A stretch of DNA of 64,000 nucleotides from Rhodococcus sp. 14-1411-2a (GTDB lineage Bacteria; Actinomycetota; Actinomycetes; Mycobacteriales; Mycobacteriaceae): the NCBI RefSeq assembly GCF_002259485.1, contig NZ_NPGA01000005.1:124001-188000 (forward strand), in the 5' to 3' direction. The translations under genes and the position numbers were made by a program. How positions within the stretch are numbered: the stretch's first letter is position 1; each line of letters starts with the position of its first letter. Positions 1 through 8,599 of this stretch are shown here, in pieces. Under the pieces are notes generated by a model that searched no databases, was not told the origin of the DNA, and saw only the letters and a program-made list of their open reading frames with translations.

Positions 1-176
1 GAGTACAAGACGCCTTCTTCTGTGATCGGCGTCTCACTGATGACCACACTCCCCTGCCCGATACCGCGTGGGAACACCTCGAGGCGGGAACCCTGCCAAC
101 GACTCGACCGAACTACCCGATCGGGTAGGAGTACTCGCTCACCCTCGGCAGAGGAGAACTCACAAGCTCTGGTGCA
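1..176. other. Left-edge region without an assigned gene
   Basis: These 176 bases lie downstream of the MFS gene. On the minus strand, the MFS frame stays open after its stop through to position 1. It could hold a short GTG start near position 46 (reading VVISETPITEEGVLY off the edge) after a purine-rich CAGGGGAG, but spacing is poor and the call cannot be secured. The only firm structure is the palindrome at 113-128. Confidence 0.3.
113..128. promoter_or_regulatory. 16-bp perfect palindrome, possible operator
   Basis: CTACCCGATCGGGTAG is a perfect 16-bp inverted repeat. Its size and symmetry suit a TetR-type dimer. It lies behind the MFS gene and ahead of whatever minus-strand gene begins beyond the left edge, so it may control that gene. 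Alternatively it could fold as a short stem, though no T-run follows. Confidence 0.45.
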
Positions 177-1409
177 CTATCGATCTCGCCGCTGCGCCAG
201 CGAGAATCCGAGAACCGAGATCAGCGCGAGCGTGATGACGAACCCTCCGTACACCTGCACCGTCGTGCTCAGACCGAGGCGGTGCACGGCCAGCCCGGCG
301 ACCACGGCGGGCAGGCTGAACGCGAGGTAGCTGATGACGAACGTCGTGGCGAACACTCCGCCTCGCTCCGCTGCGGGAACCAGCGCGCCGAGCGTGCGCA
401 TCGAACCGAGGAACGTTGCTCCCCAGCCCGATCCGGCGATGACAGCCCCGACGAAGTACAGCACGATCGACTCGATCTGCACCGACACCAGGGAGAGCGC
501 GACACCTGCCGCCAACACCGTCGCCCCGATCATCATCACGGTGCGGGGAAACCCGTTGCGTACCACTGCAGCTGCCACCGCGCCCGAGGCGAACATCGCG
601 AAGATCTCCAACCCACCCACTATGTGGTTGTCCACGTCGAACACCGTGCCGATGATCGACGGCCCGAGCGAGAGATGAAACCCGCCGAGCGACCAGGTCG
701 CGAACAGAGCGGGAGCGATGAGCAGGAACGGTGCCCGCACCGACGTGGGGATCGACATCCTCGGCAGCAGGGTCGAGGCGAGGTGACGGCGGGAATCGAA
801 GCCACGCAGTGCCGAGGTCTCGGGGACGAACAGCAGTGCCACCGCGAGGATCAGTGCCGCGCCGATCAGCAGCGCGAACACCAAGATGTCGGGCGCAGGT
901 GCCAATTGGACCAGCAATCCGGCCCCGAGCGCGCCGCTTGCCAGGCCGAGGGAGGGCGCGACGCTGTTGAGCAACGGTCCGGTGGACGCGTCGGGCTGCA
1001 GGTCGATGACGGCTGCGCTCAGCGCACCGGTGGCCGCACCCGCGGCAATTCCCTGCACGACGCGAGCCGCGAGGAGTACCGGGACGCTGTCGGCGACGAT
1101 GAACAGCATCAAGCTGACAGCGAGGAGAATCAGTGAGGCGATCAGAATGGGTTTGCGCCCGATGTGGTCCGACAGACTACCGACGGTGAGCAACGTGGAC
1201 AGCAACGCGACCGCATAGACGGCAAAGATCACTGTGAGGGTGAGAGCGCTGAATCCCCAGGCCTGTTGATACACCGGGTACAGCGGTGACGGTGCCGACG
1301 CCGAGGCCATCAAGACCAGGAAGGCGACGCCGACGACCCAGAACGCGTGCCGATGCGGCATGCGCACCGCCGTCCGTTCCACTGGAGTCCGAGTGCCCAC
1401 GCCGACCAT
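177..1409 (-). CDS. MFS transporter (drug/metabolite exporter type)
   Basis: A 410-aa integral membrane protein of the major facilitator superfamily. It has about 12 hydrophobic segments and the MFS signature between segments 2 and 3 (GSLSDHIGRKP, near residues 78-88). The length is normal for a 12-segment exporter. The ATG at 1409 is preceded by AAGGGA; an internal ATG at 1361 is an alternative that would remove a hydrophilic leader. It follows murI on the same strand after a 74-bp gap, so it may be read with metB-murI or from its own promoter. The substrate cannot be told from sequence. Confidence 0.85.
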   Translation of the reverse strand: MVGVGTRTPVERTAVRMPHRHAFWVVGVAFLVLMASASAPSPLYPVYQQAWGFSALTLTVIFAVYAVALLSTLLTVGSLSDHIGRKPILIASLILLAVSLMLFIVADSVPVLLAARVVQGIAAGAATGALSAAVIDLQPDASTGPLLNSVAPSLGLASGALGAGLLVQLAPAPDILVFALLIGAALILAVALLFVPETSALRGFDSRRHLASTLLPRMSIPTSVRAPFLLIAPALFATWSLGGFHLSLGPSIIGTVFDVDNHIVGGLEIFAMFASGAVAAAVVRNGFPRTVMMIGATVLAAGVALSLVSVQIESIVLYFVGAVIAGSGWGATFLGSMRTLGALVPAAERGGVFATTFVISYLAFSLPAVVAGLAVHRLGLSTTVQVYGGFVITLALISVLGFSLAQRRDR

Positions 1410-1483
1410 GTGTTTCCCTTCACCGCAGTAACCGTTAGCTCAGTGAAAGACAACGCTCGGGAGGGCCCCGCATTCCCCGACGG

Positions 1484-2260
1484 TCAGTGTTGCTCGGCTC
1501 GTGCGTCGCCCCGCAGCAGTTTTCCTTCGCGGTACCGCTGCGCGCTCCCAGGCAAGTCGCCCTCGATTCCGCTCAACCACACCGAGACACGGCCGGTGCC
1601 CGAACCGCTCGAACCGACTTCGTCGACGCGTCGCACCGTCTGGTTGGCCACCGCCTCGGCGCTGTCGAACATCGTGACGCCGCCCGGCAGCTGCGAGACG
1701 ATCCGGTCCAACACCAGTGGGTAGTGCGTGCAACCCAGCACGATCGATTCGACGTCCGCGGGTGTCGCGGCCACGGCCGCGGTGATGGCGGCACCGATCC
1801 CCCGCTCGTCACCACGGTCGATCGAATCCGCCAGACCGTGGCACGCCACACTCGTCACCGTTCGGTGCGAGGCGAACTGCTCGATCAAACGCCCCTGATA
1901 GGCGCTCGCGGTCGTGGCCGCCGTCGCCCAGATCGCTATCCGATCACTCACCGCTGCAGCGGGTTTGATCGCCGGAACGGTACCCACCACCGGAATCGTG
2001 TCACCGAGCGCGGCCCGAACGTGACTCAGCGCCGTCACACTGGCGGTGTTGCACGGCAGCACGACCACCTCGGCACCGAGTTCGACGGCATGCCGAGCGG
2101 TTCCGACCACCCGGTCGATCACCCACGCATCCGGCTTCGGACCCCACGGAGCGTTGTCGGGGTCCATCATCAGCACCAGATCGAGCTCGGGGCGCGCTTG
2201 TCGTAGCCGCGCAGCCGTCGGGAGCATCCCGAGGCCCGAGTCGATCAGTGCGACGATCAT
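1484..2260 (-). CDS. murI: Glutamate racemase (Asp/Glu racemase family)
   Basis: Converts L-glutamate to D-glutamate for peptidoglycan in the cytoplasm. The 258-aa length is usual for MurI. The N-terminal IDSGLGMLP (residues 6-14) is the substrate-binding DSG motif. The two catalytic cysteines sit in LPCNTAS (C70) and GCTHYPL (C177). The nucleotide-like PDNAPWG at 34-40 stands where MurI usually has DxxxxPYG. The start ATG overlaps the stop of metB (ATGA), so the two genes are translationally coupled. The slightly degenerate N-terminal motif leaves a small chance of a secondary aspartate/glutamate racemase rather than the main MurI. Confidence 0.8.
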   Translation of the reverse strand: MIVALIDSGLGMLPTAARLRQARPELDLVLMMDPDNAPWGPKPDAWVIDRVVGTARHAVELGAEVVVLPCNTASVTALSHVRAALGDTIPVVGTVPAIKPAAAVSDRIAIWATAATTASAYQGRLIEQFASHRTVTSVACHGLADSIDRGDERGIGAAITAAVAATPADVESIVLGCTHYPLVLDRIVSQLPGGVTMFDSAEAVANQTVRRVDEVGSSGSGTGRVSVWLSGIEGDLPGSAQRYREGKLLRGDARAEQH

Positions 2261-3429
2261 GCCAGCGCTTGCTCGACGTCACCGACCAGATCGGCGCCGT
2301 CCTCGATACCGACCGACAGACGCACCAGATCGTCGGGCACCTCGAGCAACGAACCGGCCGTCGAGGCGTGGGTCATCGCACCGGGATGCTCGATCAACGA
2401 TTCGACGCCGCCCAGAGACTCGGCGAGCGTGAAGATCTCGGTCTTCGCGCAGAAGTCCAGCGCAGCCTGCTTGCCTCCGGCCAGACGAACGGAGACCATC
2501 CCGCCGAACCGTCGCATCTGCTTCGCGGCGACAGCATGAGACGGGTGAGATTCGAGCCCGGGGTAGATGACCTGCGAGATGGCCGGATGCCCGTCGAGGA
2601 ATTCGACGATCTTCTCGGCATTGTCGCTGTGTCGCTCCATCCGCAGCGCGAGAGTCTTGATGCCGCGCAAGGTCAGGAACGCGTCGAACGGTCCGGGAAC
2701 GCCACCCGCGCCGTTCTGCAGGAACGCGAAGGCCGTGTCCAGTTCCTCGCTGTCGGTCACCAGGGCGCCGCCGACGACATCGGAGTGTCCGCCGATGTAC
2801 TTGGTCGTCGAGTGCAGCACCACGTCGGCACCGAGGCTCAGAGGCTGCTGGAGATACGGCGACGCGAAGGTGTTGTCGACGACGAGCTTGGCCCCACCCT
2901 CGTGCGCAACGCCCGACAATGCCTCGATGTCTCCGACGTTGAGCAGTGGGTTGGTGGGCGTCTCGACCCAGACGAGCTTGGTGTTCGGACGCATCGCCGC
3001 GCGTACCTCGTCGACGTCCGACACTGCAGCCACCGAGTACTCGATGCCCCACTGGGTGAAGACCTTGTCGATCAACCGGTACGTGCCGCCGTAGGCGTCG
3101 TTGGGGATGACGAGGTGATCACCGGGACGCAGCGCCGAGCGCAACAGGCAGTCCGTGGCCGCCATGCCGGAGGAGAACGCGCGACCGTAGGTGCCGGACT
3201 CGATGGCCGCGAGATTGGCCTCGAGCGGCCGACGCGTCGGATTGCCGGTGCGCGCGTACTCGAATCCACTGCGCATGCCGCCGACGCCGTCCTGAGCGAA
3301 GGTGGAGCTGGCGTAGATCGGCACGTTCACCGCACCGGTCAGCGGATCCGGCTCGTAGCCGGCATGGACCGCCTTGGTGGAAAAGCCCTGCCAGGACGTG
3401 TTGTCTGCCTTGCTGCGCTGCTCACTCAT
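2257..3429 (-). CDS. metB: Cystathionine gamma-synthase
   Basis: PLP enzyme of the Cys/Met metabolism family that joins O-acyl-homoserine and cysteine in methionine biosynthesis. It is 390 aa from the ATG at 3429, which is preceded by GGTGGAGG; an upstream in-frame start at 3489 has no support. The PLP-lysine lies in HSTTKYIGGHSD (K210), with YARTGNPT at 59-66 and ETPTNP at 156-161. It is transcribed with murI (4-bp overlap) and lies one gene away from cystathionine beta-synthase, as in mycobacteria. Homologues in actinobacteria may also act as cystathionine gamma-lyase in reverse transsulfuration. Confidence 0.88.
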   Translation of the reverse strand: MSEQRSKADNTSWQGFSTKAVHAGYEPDPLTGAVNVPIYASSTFAQDGVGGMRSGFEYARTGNPTRRPLEANLAAIESGTYGRAFSSGMAATDCLLRSALRPGDHLVIPNDAYGGTYRLIDKVFTQWGIEYSVAAVSDVDEVRAAMRPNTKLVWVETPTNPLLNVGDIEALSGVAHEGGAKLVVDNTFASPYLQQPLSLGADVVLHSTTKYIGGHSDVVGGALVTDSEELDTAFAFLQNGAGGVPGPFDAFLTLRGIKTLALRMERHSDNAEKIVEFLDGHPAISQVIYPGLESHPSHAVAAKQMRRFGGMVSVRLAGGKQAALDFCAKTEIFTLAESLGGVESLIEHPGAMTHASTAGSLLEVPDDLVRLSVGIEDGADLVGDVEQALA

Positions 3430-3510
3430 GGCCTCCACCCTAATCGGCCTGCGTCGCCGCGCGGGGGCGTGGGTAACCTGCGAAGACAACCCCCAGCGGA
3501 AAGAGGCACC

Positions 3511-4683
3511 GTGGCCAACTCCCAGAGCGTCGACGAACTGTTCGCGATCGATTCACTCCTCGACGACGAGGAACGTCAGATCCGGGACACCGTCCGCAAG
3601 TTCGGTAACGAGCGCATTCGTCCGCACATCGCCGATTGGTTCGACGAGGGCACGGTGCCGGCGCGCGAGCTGGCCAAGGAGCTGGGCTCGCTGGGCCTGT
3701 TGGGCATGCACCTCGAGGGCTACGGATGCGCCGGAACGTCCGCGACGGCGTACGGCCTGGCCTGCCTCGAGCTCGAATCGATCGACTCCGGCATCCGATC
3801 GCTCGTCTCGGTGCAGGGCTCGCTCGCGATGTTCGCCATCTGGAAGTACGGCTCCGAGGCGCAGAAGCAGCAGTGGCTTCCGGGAATGGCCGAGGGATCG
3901 CTGATCGGCTGCTTCGGGCTCACCGAGGCCGATTACGGATCGAACCCCGGCGGCATGCTCACCCGCGCCAAGCGCGACGGTGACGACTGGATCCTCAACG
4001 GCAGCAAGATGTGGATCACCAACGGACCCGTCGCCGACGTCGCCGTCGTGTGGGCTCAGACCGACGACAAGATCCGCGGATTCGTCGTTCCCACCGATAC
4101 ACCGGGATTCACCGCCAACACCGTGAAGAAGAAGCTGTCGCTGCGTGCCTCGATCACCGGCGAATTGGTGTTCGACGACGTCCGACTGCCTGCCGACGCC
4201 ATGCTGCCCGAGGCCAGCGGTCTGCGCGGACCTCTGAGCTGCCTCAACGAGGCGCGCTTCGGCATCGTCTTCGGCGCGATGGGCGCGGCGCGGGACTGCA
4301 TCGAATCGGCGATCGAGTACTCGCAGACCCGCGCGGTGTTCGACAAGCCACTCGCCGGGTACCAGCTCACTCAGGCCAAGCTCGCGAACATGGCCCTCGA
4401 GCTCGGCAAGGGCCAGCTGCTCGCTTTGCATCTGGGCCGACTCAAGGACAAGGGCGAACTGCCGGGCGAGCGAGTGTCACTGGGCAAGCTCAACAACGTG
4501 CGCGAGGCCATCAAGATTGCTCGTGAATGCCGAACGATATTGGGGGCCAACGGAATCACGCTGGAATACCCGGTGCTCCGTCATGCCAACAACCTCGAAT
4601 CCGTCCTCACCTACGAGGGCACATCCGAGGTCCATCAACTCGTGATCGGCCAGGCACTGACCGGAACCAGCGCAGTGCGGTAG
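3511..4683 (+). CDS. gcdH: Glutaryl-CoA dehydrogenase (acyl-CoA dehydrogenase family)
   Basis: FAD enzyme of 390 aa, oxidising and decarboxylating glutaryl-CoA to crotonyl-CoA at the end of lysine/tryptophan breakdown. The start is the GTG at 3511 after AAGAGG; the reading frame stays open far upstream but only overlies metB. Family motifs are FGLTEADYGSNPGG (FAD/substrate region), WITNGP, and the C-terminal TYEGTSEVHQL, whose glutamate (E369) is the catalytic base position of glutaryl-CoA dehydrogenases. The stop codon TAG is the first part of the inverted repeat that follows. It could complete the 5-aminovalerate route encoded by davBA at 30-33 kb. Confidence 0.85.
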   Translation: MANSQSVDELFAIDSLLDDEERQIRDTVRKFGNERIRPHIADWFDEGTVPARELAKELGSLGLLGMHLEGYGCAGTSATAYGLACLELESIDSGIRSLVSVQGSLAMFAIWKYGSEAQKQQWLPGMAEGSLIGCFGLTEADYGSNPGGMLTRAKRDGDDWILNGSKMWITNGPVADVAVVWAQTDDKIRGFVVPTDTPGFTANTVKKKLSLRASITGELVFDDVRLPADAMLPEASGLRGPLSCLNEARFGIVFGAMGAARDCIESAIEYSQTRAVFDKPLAGYQLTQAKLANMALELGKGQLLALHLGRLKDKGELPGERVSLGKLNNVREAIKIARECRTILGANGITLEYPVLRHANNLESVLTYEGTSEVHQLVIGQALTGTSAVR

Positions 4684-4740
4684 AGCGGCTGCGCCGCATG
4701 TGAACGGAAACTCGTAGCAGGCTACGAGCTTCCGTTCACA
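4679..4740. repeat. Convergent-terminator repeat, copy 1
   Basis: Begins with GGTAGAGCGGCTGCGCCGCA, which includes the gcdH stop codon, and continues into a nearly perfect stem-loop (4699-4718 pairing with 4721-4740, with one mismatch). It fills the gap between gcdH and the convergent cbs gene and probably stops transcription from both sides. The same 20 nt occurs on the other strand at 15207-15226. Confidence 0.8.
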
Positions 4741-4743
4741 TGC

Positions 4744-6129
4744 CTAGGCGCCCTTGCTGAGGAATCCGAGCAGGTCGTGGCGAGTGATGACGCCGACGGG
4801 CTTGCCTTCTTCGACGACCATCAGCGCATCGGACTCGCCGAGTGCCTTGGTGGCGTCGGAGACGGTTTCGCCGGCACCGATCAGTGGGAACGGCTCGCTC
4901 ATGTGCTTGGCGACCGGGTCTGCCAACGCGGCGCGACCCTCGAACACGGCACTGAGAAGGTCGCGTTCGGTGACGCTGCCCGCGACTTCGCCTGCCATGA
5001 CGGGAGGCTCGGCGCCGACGACCGGCATCTGCGAGACGCCGTACTCGCGCAGGATCTCGATGGCGTCGCGGACGGTCTCCGACGGGTGGGTGTGCACCAG
5101 ATCCGGCAATGCGCCGGACTTTCCGCGCAACACCTCGCCCACGGAGGTCTCGTGAGTCTTGCCGTCCAGACGCGAACGCAGGAAGCCGTACGAGGACATC
5201 CACGAGTCGTTGAAGATCTTGGCCAGGTAGCCGCGGCCACCGTCGGGCAGCAGTACGACGACGAGGGCGTCGGGACCTTCGCGCTCGGCGACCTGGATCG
5301 CGGCGACGGCAGCCATGCCGCACGAACCGCCGACCAACAGGCCTTCCTCACGAGCGAGACGCCGAGTCATGTCGAACGAGTCGTTGTCGGAGACGGCGAT
5401 GATCTCGTCCGGGATGGACGGGTCGTAGGCGGTCGGCCAGAAGTCCTCGCCGACACCTTCGACGAGGTACGGGCGCCCGGTTCCGCCGGAGTAGACCGAG
5501 CCCTCGGGGTCGACGCCGATGACCTTGACCTTGCCGCCGGAGACCTCCTTGAGGTACTTGCCGGTGCCGGAGATGGTTCCGCCGGTACCGACGCCTGCGA
5601 CGAAGTGCGTGATCTTGCCGTCGGTGTCGGCCCAGATCTCGGGACCGGTGGTCTCGTAGTGGCTGGCCGGGCCGGCCGGGTTGGAGTACTGGTTGGGCTT
5701 CCAGGCTCCGTCGATCTCGCGGACGAGTCGATCGGAGACGCTGTAGTAGCTGTTGGGGTCTTCGGGTGCGACAGCCGTGGGGCAGACGACCACCTCGGCT
5801 CCGTAGGCGCGCAGCACGTTGCGCTTGTCCTCGCCGACCTTGTCGGGGCACACGAAAACGCACTTGTAGCCACGCTGCTGAGCGACCAGGGCGAGACCGA
5901 CGCCGGTGTTGCCGGACGTGGGCTCGACGATGGTGCCGCCGGGCTTCAGTTCCCCTGCTGCCTCGGCCGCGTCGATCATCTTCACCGCGATGCGATCCTT
6001 GGACGAACCACCCGGGTTGAGGTACTCGATCTTGGCCGCGACAGTGCCTGCACCGTCGCCGACGACGGTGGACAACTTCACCAACGGGGTGTTGCCGATG
6101 AGTTCGGTGATGTGCTGTGCGATGCGCAT
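4744..6129 (-). CDS. cbs: Cystathionine beta-synthase with CBS domain pair
   Basis: PLP enzyme of 461 aa joining homocysteine and serine to cystathionine, the first step of reverse transsulfuration. The catalytic domain carries NPGGSSKDRIA (PLP-lysine K44) and EPTSGNTG (69-76). Two CBS domains occupy roughly residues 335-395 and 400-461 and would sense adenosyl ligands. Length and order match actinobacterial Cbs rather than the shorter CysK/CysM. Start ATG at 6129. It faces gcdH across the inverted repeat and diverges from the SGNH esterase. With metB nearby it forms a transsulfuration locus. Confidence 0.9.
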   Translation of the reverse strand: MRIAQHITELIGNTPLVKLSTVVGDGAGTVAAKIEYLNPGGSSKDRIAVKMIDAAEAAGELKPGGTIVEPTSGNTGVGLALVAQQRGYKCVFVCPDKVGEDKRNVLRAYGAEVVVCPTAVAPEDPNSYYSVSDRLVREIDGAWKPNQYSNPAGPASHYETTGPEIWADTDGKITHFVAGVGTGGTISGTGKYLKEVSGGKVKVIGVDPEGSVYSGGTGRPYLVEGVGEDFWPTAYDPSIPDEIIAVSDNDSFDMTRRLAREEGLLVGGSCGMAAVAAIQVAEREGPDALVVVLLPDGGRGYLAKIFNDSWMSSYGFLRSRLDGKTHETSVGEVLRGKSGALPDLVHTHPSETVRDAIEILREYGVSQMPVVGAEPPVMAGEVAGSVTERDLLSAVFEGRAALADPVAKHMSEPFPLIGAGETVSDATKALGESDALMVVEEGKPVGVITRHDLLGFLSKGA

Positions 6130-6188
6130 TGCTCCATCTTCCCAGATGCACCTGTTTCACTCTCGGTCACGGCCGTCGATACCCCGCA

Positions 6189-6194
6189 TACGAT
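6189..6194 (+). promoter_or_regulatory. Possible -10 element (TACGAT) of the SGNH esterase gene
   Basis: TACGAT fits the actinobacterial -10 pattern TANNNT. It lies 33 bases before the GTG start at 6227, in the short divergent gap with cbs. No clear -35 is visible, so this is tentative. Confidence 0.3.
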
Positions 6195-6226
6195 GGTGAC
6201 AACGGCACGAGGAGAGGGATCGATCT

Positions 6227-7240
6227 GTGACGGCGAGCGGATGGCGTACCGCTGCGAAAGCGAGCGCCGCGACAGTACTTGCAGGCTCCGGAGCAGGGAC
6301 TGCATCCTGGGCCGCGTACCGACATCTGATGGCGCAGGCCGCGGCGGCACGCGGCGTCATCGGGCGCACCACCGCCAAGCCACCGGAGGCGGACGGCGTC
6401 TACACCGCGGGATGCGCGGCCCCGGAACGATGGCGGATGGGAAATTCAGCAGATATTCATCTGATGATCTTCGGCGACTCCACCGCTGCCGGCGTGGGCT
6501 GCACCGTAGCCGACGAAGTTCCCGGCGTACTGATCGCTCGCGGACTGGCCGAGGAAACCGGGCAACGAATTCGATTGAGCACCAAGGCGATTGCCGGTGC
6601 CACCTCGAAGGGGCTCGAAGGCCAGGTCGACGCGATGTTCGTCGCCGGCCCGCCCCCGGACGCGGCGGTCATCTTCGTGGGCGCGAACGACGTCACCAAG
6701 AAGTTCTCCATCCCGGCGTCGGCGGCCCGGCTGGGCGACGCCGTCGAACGATTGACGGCCAAGGGCTGCGTCGTGGCAGTGGGCACGTGCCCAGATCTCG
6801 GTGTCGTGACGGCTATCCCGCAGCCGCTGCGCACCGTCGTCCGCAATTGGGGTCGACGTCTCGCCAATGCCCAGACGGCCAGGACTCTCAGCGCCGGCGG
6901 GCATCCGGTGGCTCTCGCCGATCTGCTCTCCCCCGAGTTCCTGGCAGCGCCCGACACCATGTTCTCTGCCGACCGCTTTCACCCGTCGGCCGCGGGGTAC
7001 GAGCTCGCCGCTCAGCAGATTCTGCCGGTACTCGCCTCGGCGCTGGGCGTGTGGCACGGCGGCCCGTTGCCCGAGCTGCCGACCGTGTCCGCTGCCGCCG
7101 AGTCACGCAAGGCCATCCCCCGCGCGACGGCCGCGTTCGATCGCTTCCTGCGCCGGAGAAGCGCCGAGCTCGACGCCGAGATCGTCACTGCGTCGGAGGA
7201 TCTCGTACGTCGTGCCGGTGACCGATCGGCGGGGTTGTAA
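6227..7240 (+). CDS. SGNH/GDSL-family esterase
   Basis: A 337-aa hydrolase. The SGNH blocks are FGDSTAAGVG (nucleophile S85), GANDV (N154, D155) and DRFHPSAAGYE (D249, H252), so the catalytic triad appears complete. The N-terminus has a weak hydrophobic stretch and Ala/Gly-rich segment (residues 10-45) that may anchor or export it; no clean cleavage site is seen. The GTG start at 6227 follows GGAGAGGG. It lies between cbs and the thiolase, as the GDSL protein Rv1075c does in M. tuberculosis. The substrate is unknown; a lipid or cell-wall acyl ester is a guess. Confidence 0.8.
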   Translation: MTASGWRTAAKASAATVLAGSGAGTASWAAYRHLMAQAAAARGVIGRTTAKPPEADGVYTAGCAAPERWRMGNSADIHLMIFGDSTAAGVGCTVADEVPGVLIARGLAEETGQRIRLSTKAIAGATSKGLEGQVDAMFVAGPPPDAAVIFVGANDVTKKFSIPASAARLGDAVERLTAKGCVVAVGTCPDLGVVTAIPQPLRTVVRNWGRRLANAQTARTLSAGGHPVALADLLSPEFLAAPDTMFSADRFHPSAAGYELAAQQILPVLASALGVWHGGPLPELPTVSAAAESRKAIPRATAAFDRFLRRRSAELDAEIVTASEDLVRRAGDRSAGL

Positions 7241-7311
7241 GTTCGGACAGGAGACATCGCCTACCCGGCGGTAGCACTGTAGTCACGCAGTATCGATTCG
7301 AAGGAGATCTC

Positions 7312-8532
7312 ATGCCAGAGGCAGTCATCGTCGCCACCGCGCGCTCACCGATCGGCAGGGCCATGAAGGGGTCGCTCAAGGACATTCGTCCCGACGACCT
7401 CACCGCCCAGATGGTCGCCGCAGCGCTGGCCAAGGTGCCCTCGCTCGACCCGAAGGACATCGACGATCTCCTCCTGGGCTGCGGTCTGCCCGGCGGCATG
7501 CAGGGCAACAACCTCGCTCGCATCGTCGCAGTGCAGCTCGGCTACGACTCCCTGCCCGGAACGACGATCACGCGCTACTGCTCGTCCTCGCTGCAGACCA
7601 CCCGCATGGCGCTGCACGCGATCAAGGCAGGCGAGGGTGACGTGTTCATCTCCGCTGGCGTCGAGAGCGTGTCCAGCTTCGTCCACGGCAGCTCCGACTC
7701 GCTGCCCGAGAGCCACAACCCGATCTTCGCCGACGCCGAGGCCCGCACCAAGAAGGCACAGGAAGAGGGCGCGGACAGCTGGACCGATCCCCGCGAGAAC
7801 GGCGAGCTGCCCGACGCGTACATCGCGATGGGCCAGACCGCCGAGAACGTCGCGCTGCTCACCGGCATCACCCGCGAGGATCAGGACCACTGGGGCGTCC
7901 GCAGCCAGAACCGCGCCGAAGAGGCCATCAACGCCGGCTTCTTCGAGCGGGAGATCACCCCGGTGACCTTGCCCGACGGCACCGTCGTCAACACCGACGA
8001 CGGCCCTCGCGCCGGCACCACCTACGAGAAGATCAGCCAGCTCAAGCCGGTCTTCCGACCGAACGGCACCATCACCGCCGGTAACGCCTGCCCGCTCAAC
8101 GACGGCGCAGCAGCGCTCGTCATCATGAGCGACACCAAGGCCAAGGAACTGGGCCTGACTCCGCTTGCCCGCATCGTCTCGACCGGCGTGACCGGCACGT
8201 CCCCCGAGATCATGGGCCTCGGACCCATCGAGGCGACCCGCAAGGCGCTGAAGATCGCGGGCATGTCGATCTCCGACATCGACCTGTTCGAGATCAACGA
8301 GGCCTTCGCCGTGCAGGTCCTCGGCTCGGCGCGCGACCTCGGCATCGAAGAGGACAAGCTCAATGTCTCCGGTGGTGCCATTGCGATCGGCCACCCGTTC
8401 GGCATGACCGGTGCGCGCATCACCACCACGCTGCTGAACAACCTGACGACCCACGACAAGACGTTCGGCGTCGAGACCATGTGCGTCGGCGGCGGCATGG
8501 GTATGGCGATGGTGCTCGAGCGCCTCAGCTGA
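7312..8532 (+). CDS. Acetyl-CoA C-acyltransferase (thiolase, FadA type)
   Basis: A 406-aa thiolase cleaving 3-ketoacyl-CoA (or condensing acetyl-CoA). The acylated cysteine is in RYCSSSLQT (C90). The second catalytic set is AIGHPFGMTGAR (H361) and CVGGGMGMA (C391). The strong SD GAAGGAG precedes the ATG. It stands alone, with its own terminator at 8549-8588, and corresponds in position to fadA3 of M. tuberculosis. It could thiolyse acetoacetyl-CoA formed from crotonyl-CoA, but the motifs do not fix chain-length preference. Confidence 0.9.
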   Translation: MPEAVIVATARSPIGRAMKGSLKDIRPDDLTAQMVAAALAKVPSLDPKDIDDLLLGCGLPGGMQGNNLARIVAVQLGYDSLPGTTITRYCSSSLQTTRMALHAIKAGEGDVFISAGVESVSSFVHGSSDSLPESHNPIFADAEARTKKAQEEGADSWTDPRENGELPDAYIAMGQTAENVALLTGITREDQDHWGVRSQNRAEEAINAGFFEREITPVTLPDGTVVNTDDGPRAGTTYEKISQLKPVFRPNGTITAGNACPLNDGAAALVIMSDTKAKELGLTPLARIVSTGVTGTSPEIMGLGPIEATRKALKIAGMSISDIDLFEINEAFAVQVLGSARDLGIEEDKLNVSGGAIAIGHPFGMTGARITTTLLNNLTTHDKTFGVETMCVGGGMGMAMVLERLS

Positions 8533-8548
8533 TCCGAGACTTCACAAC

Positions 8549-8588
8549 GAAAAAGCCCCGCCCTCCTTCAACGGAGTGGCGGGGCTTT
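8549..8588. terminator. Bidirectional intrinsic terminator
   Basis: GAAAAAGCCCCGCC pairs with GGCGGGGCTTTTC across a loop that holds a second small CTCC/GGAG stem. The A-run on one side and T-run on the other let it end both the thiolase mRNA and the convergent membrane-protein mRNA. Confidence 0.9.
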
Positions 8589-8599
8589 TCGCGTGAGTA

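Noticed and set aside
22-330. 102-aa plus-strand frame at the left edge
   Set aside because: It is Arg/Ser/Thr-rich with no SD and runs antisense into the MFS gene.
2248-3510. N-terminal extension of glutaryl-CoA dehydrogenase to 811 aa
   Set aside because: The added 421 codons are antisense to metB and show no domain. The GTG at 3511 has an SD and gives the family's normal length.
4777-7221. An 814-aa plus-strand open frame
   Set aside because: It runs antisense to cbs and then out of frame through the SGNH gene. Both of those have intact catalytic motifs, so the long frame is a high-GC shadow.
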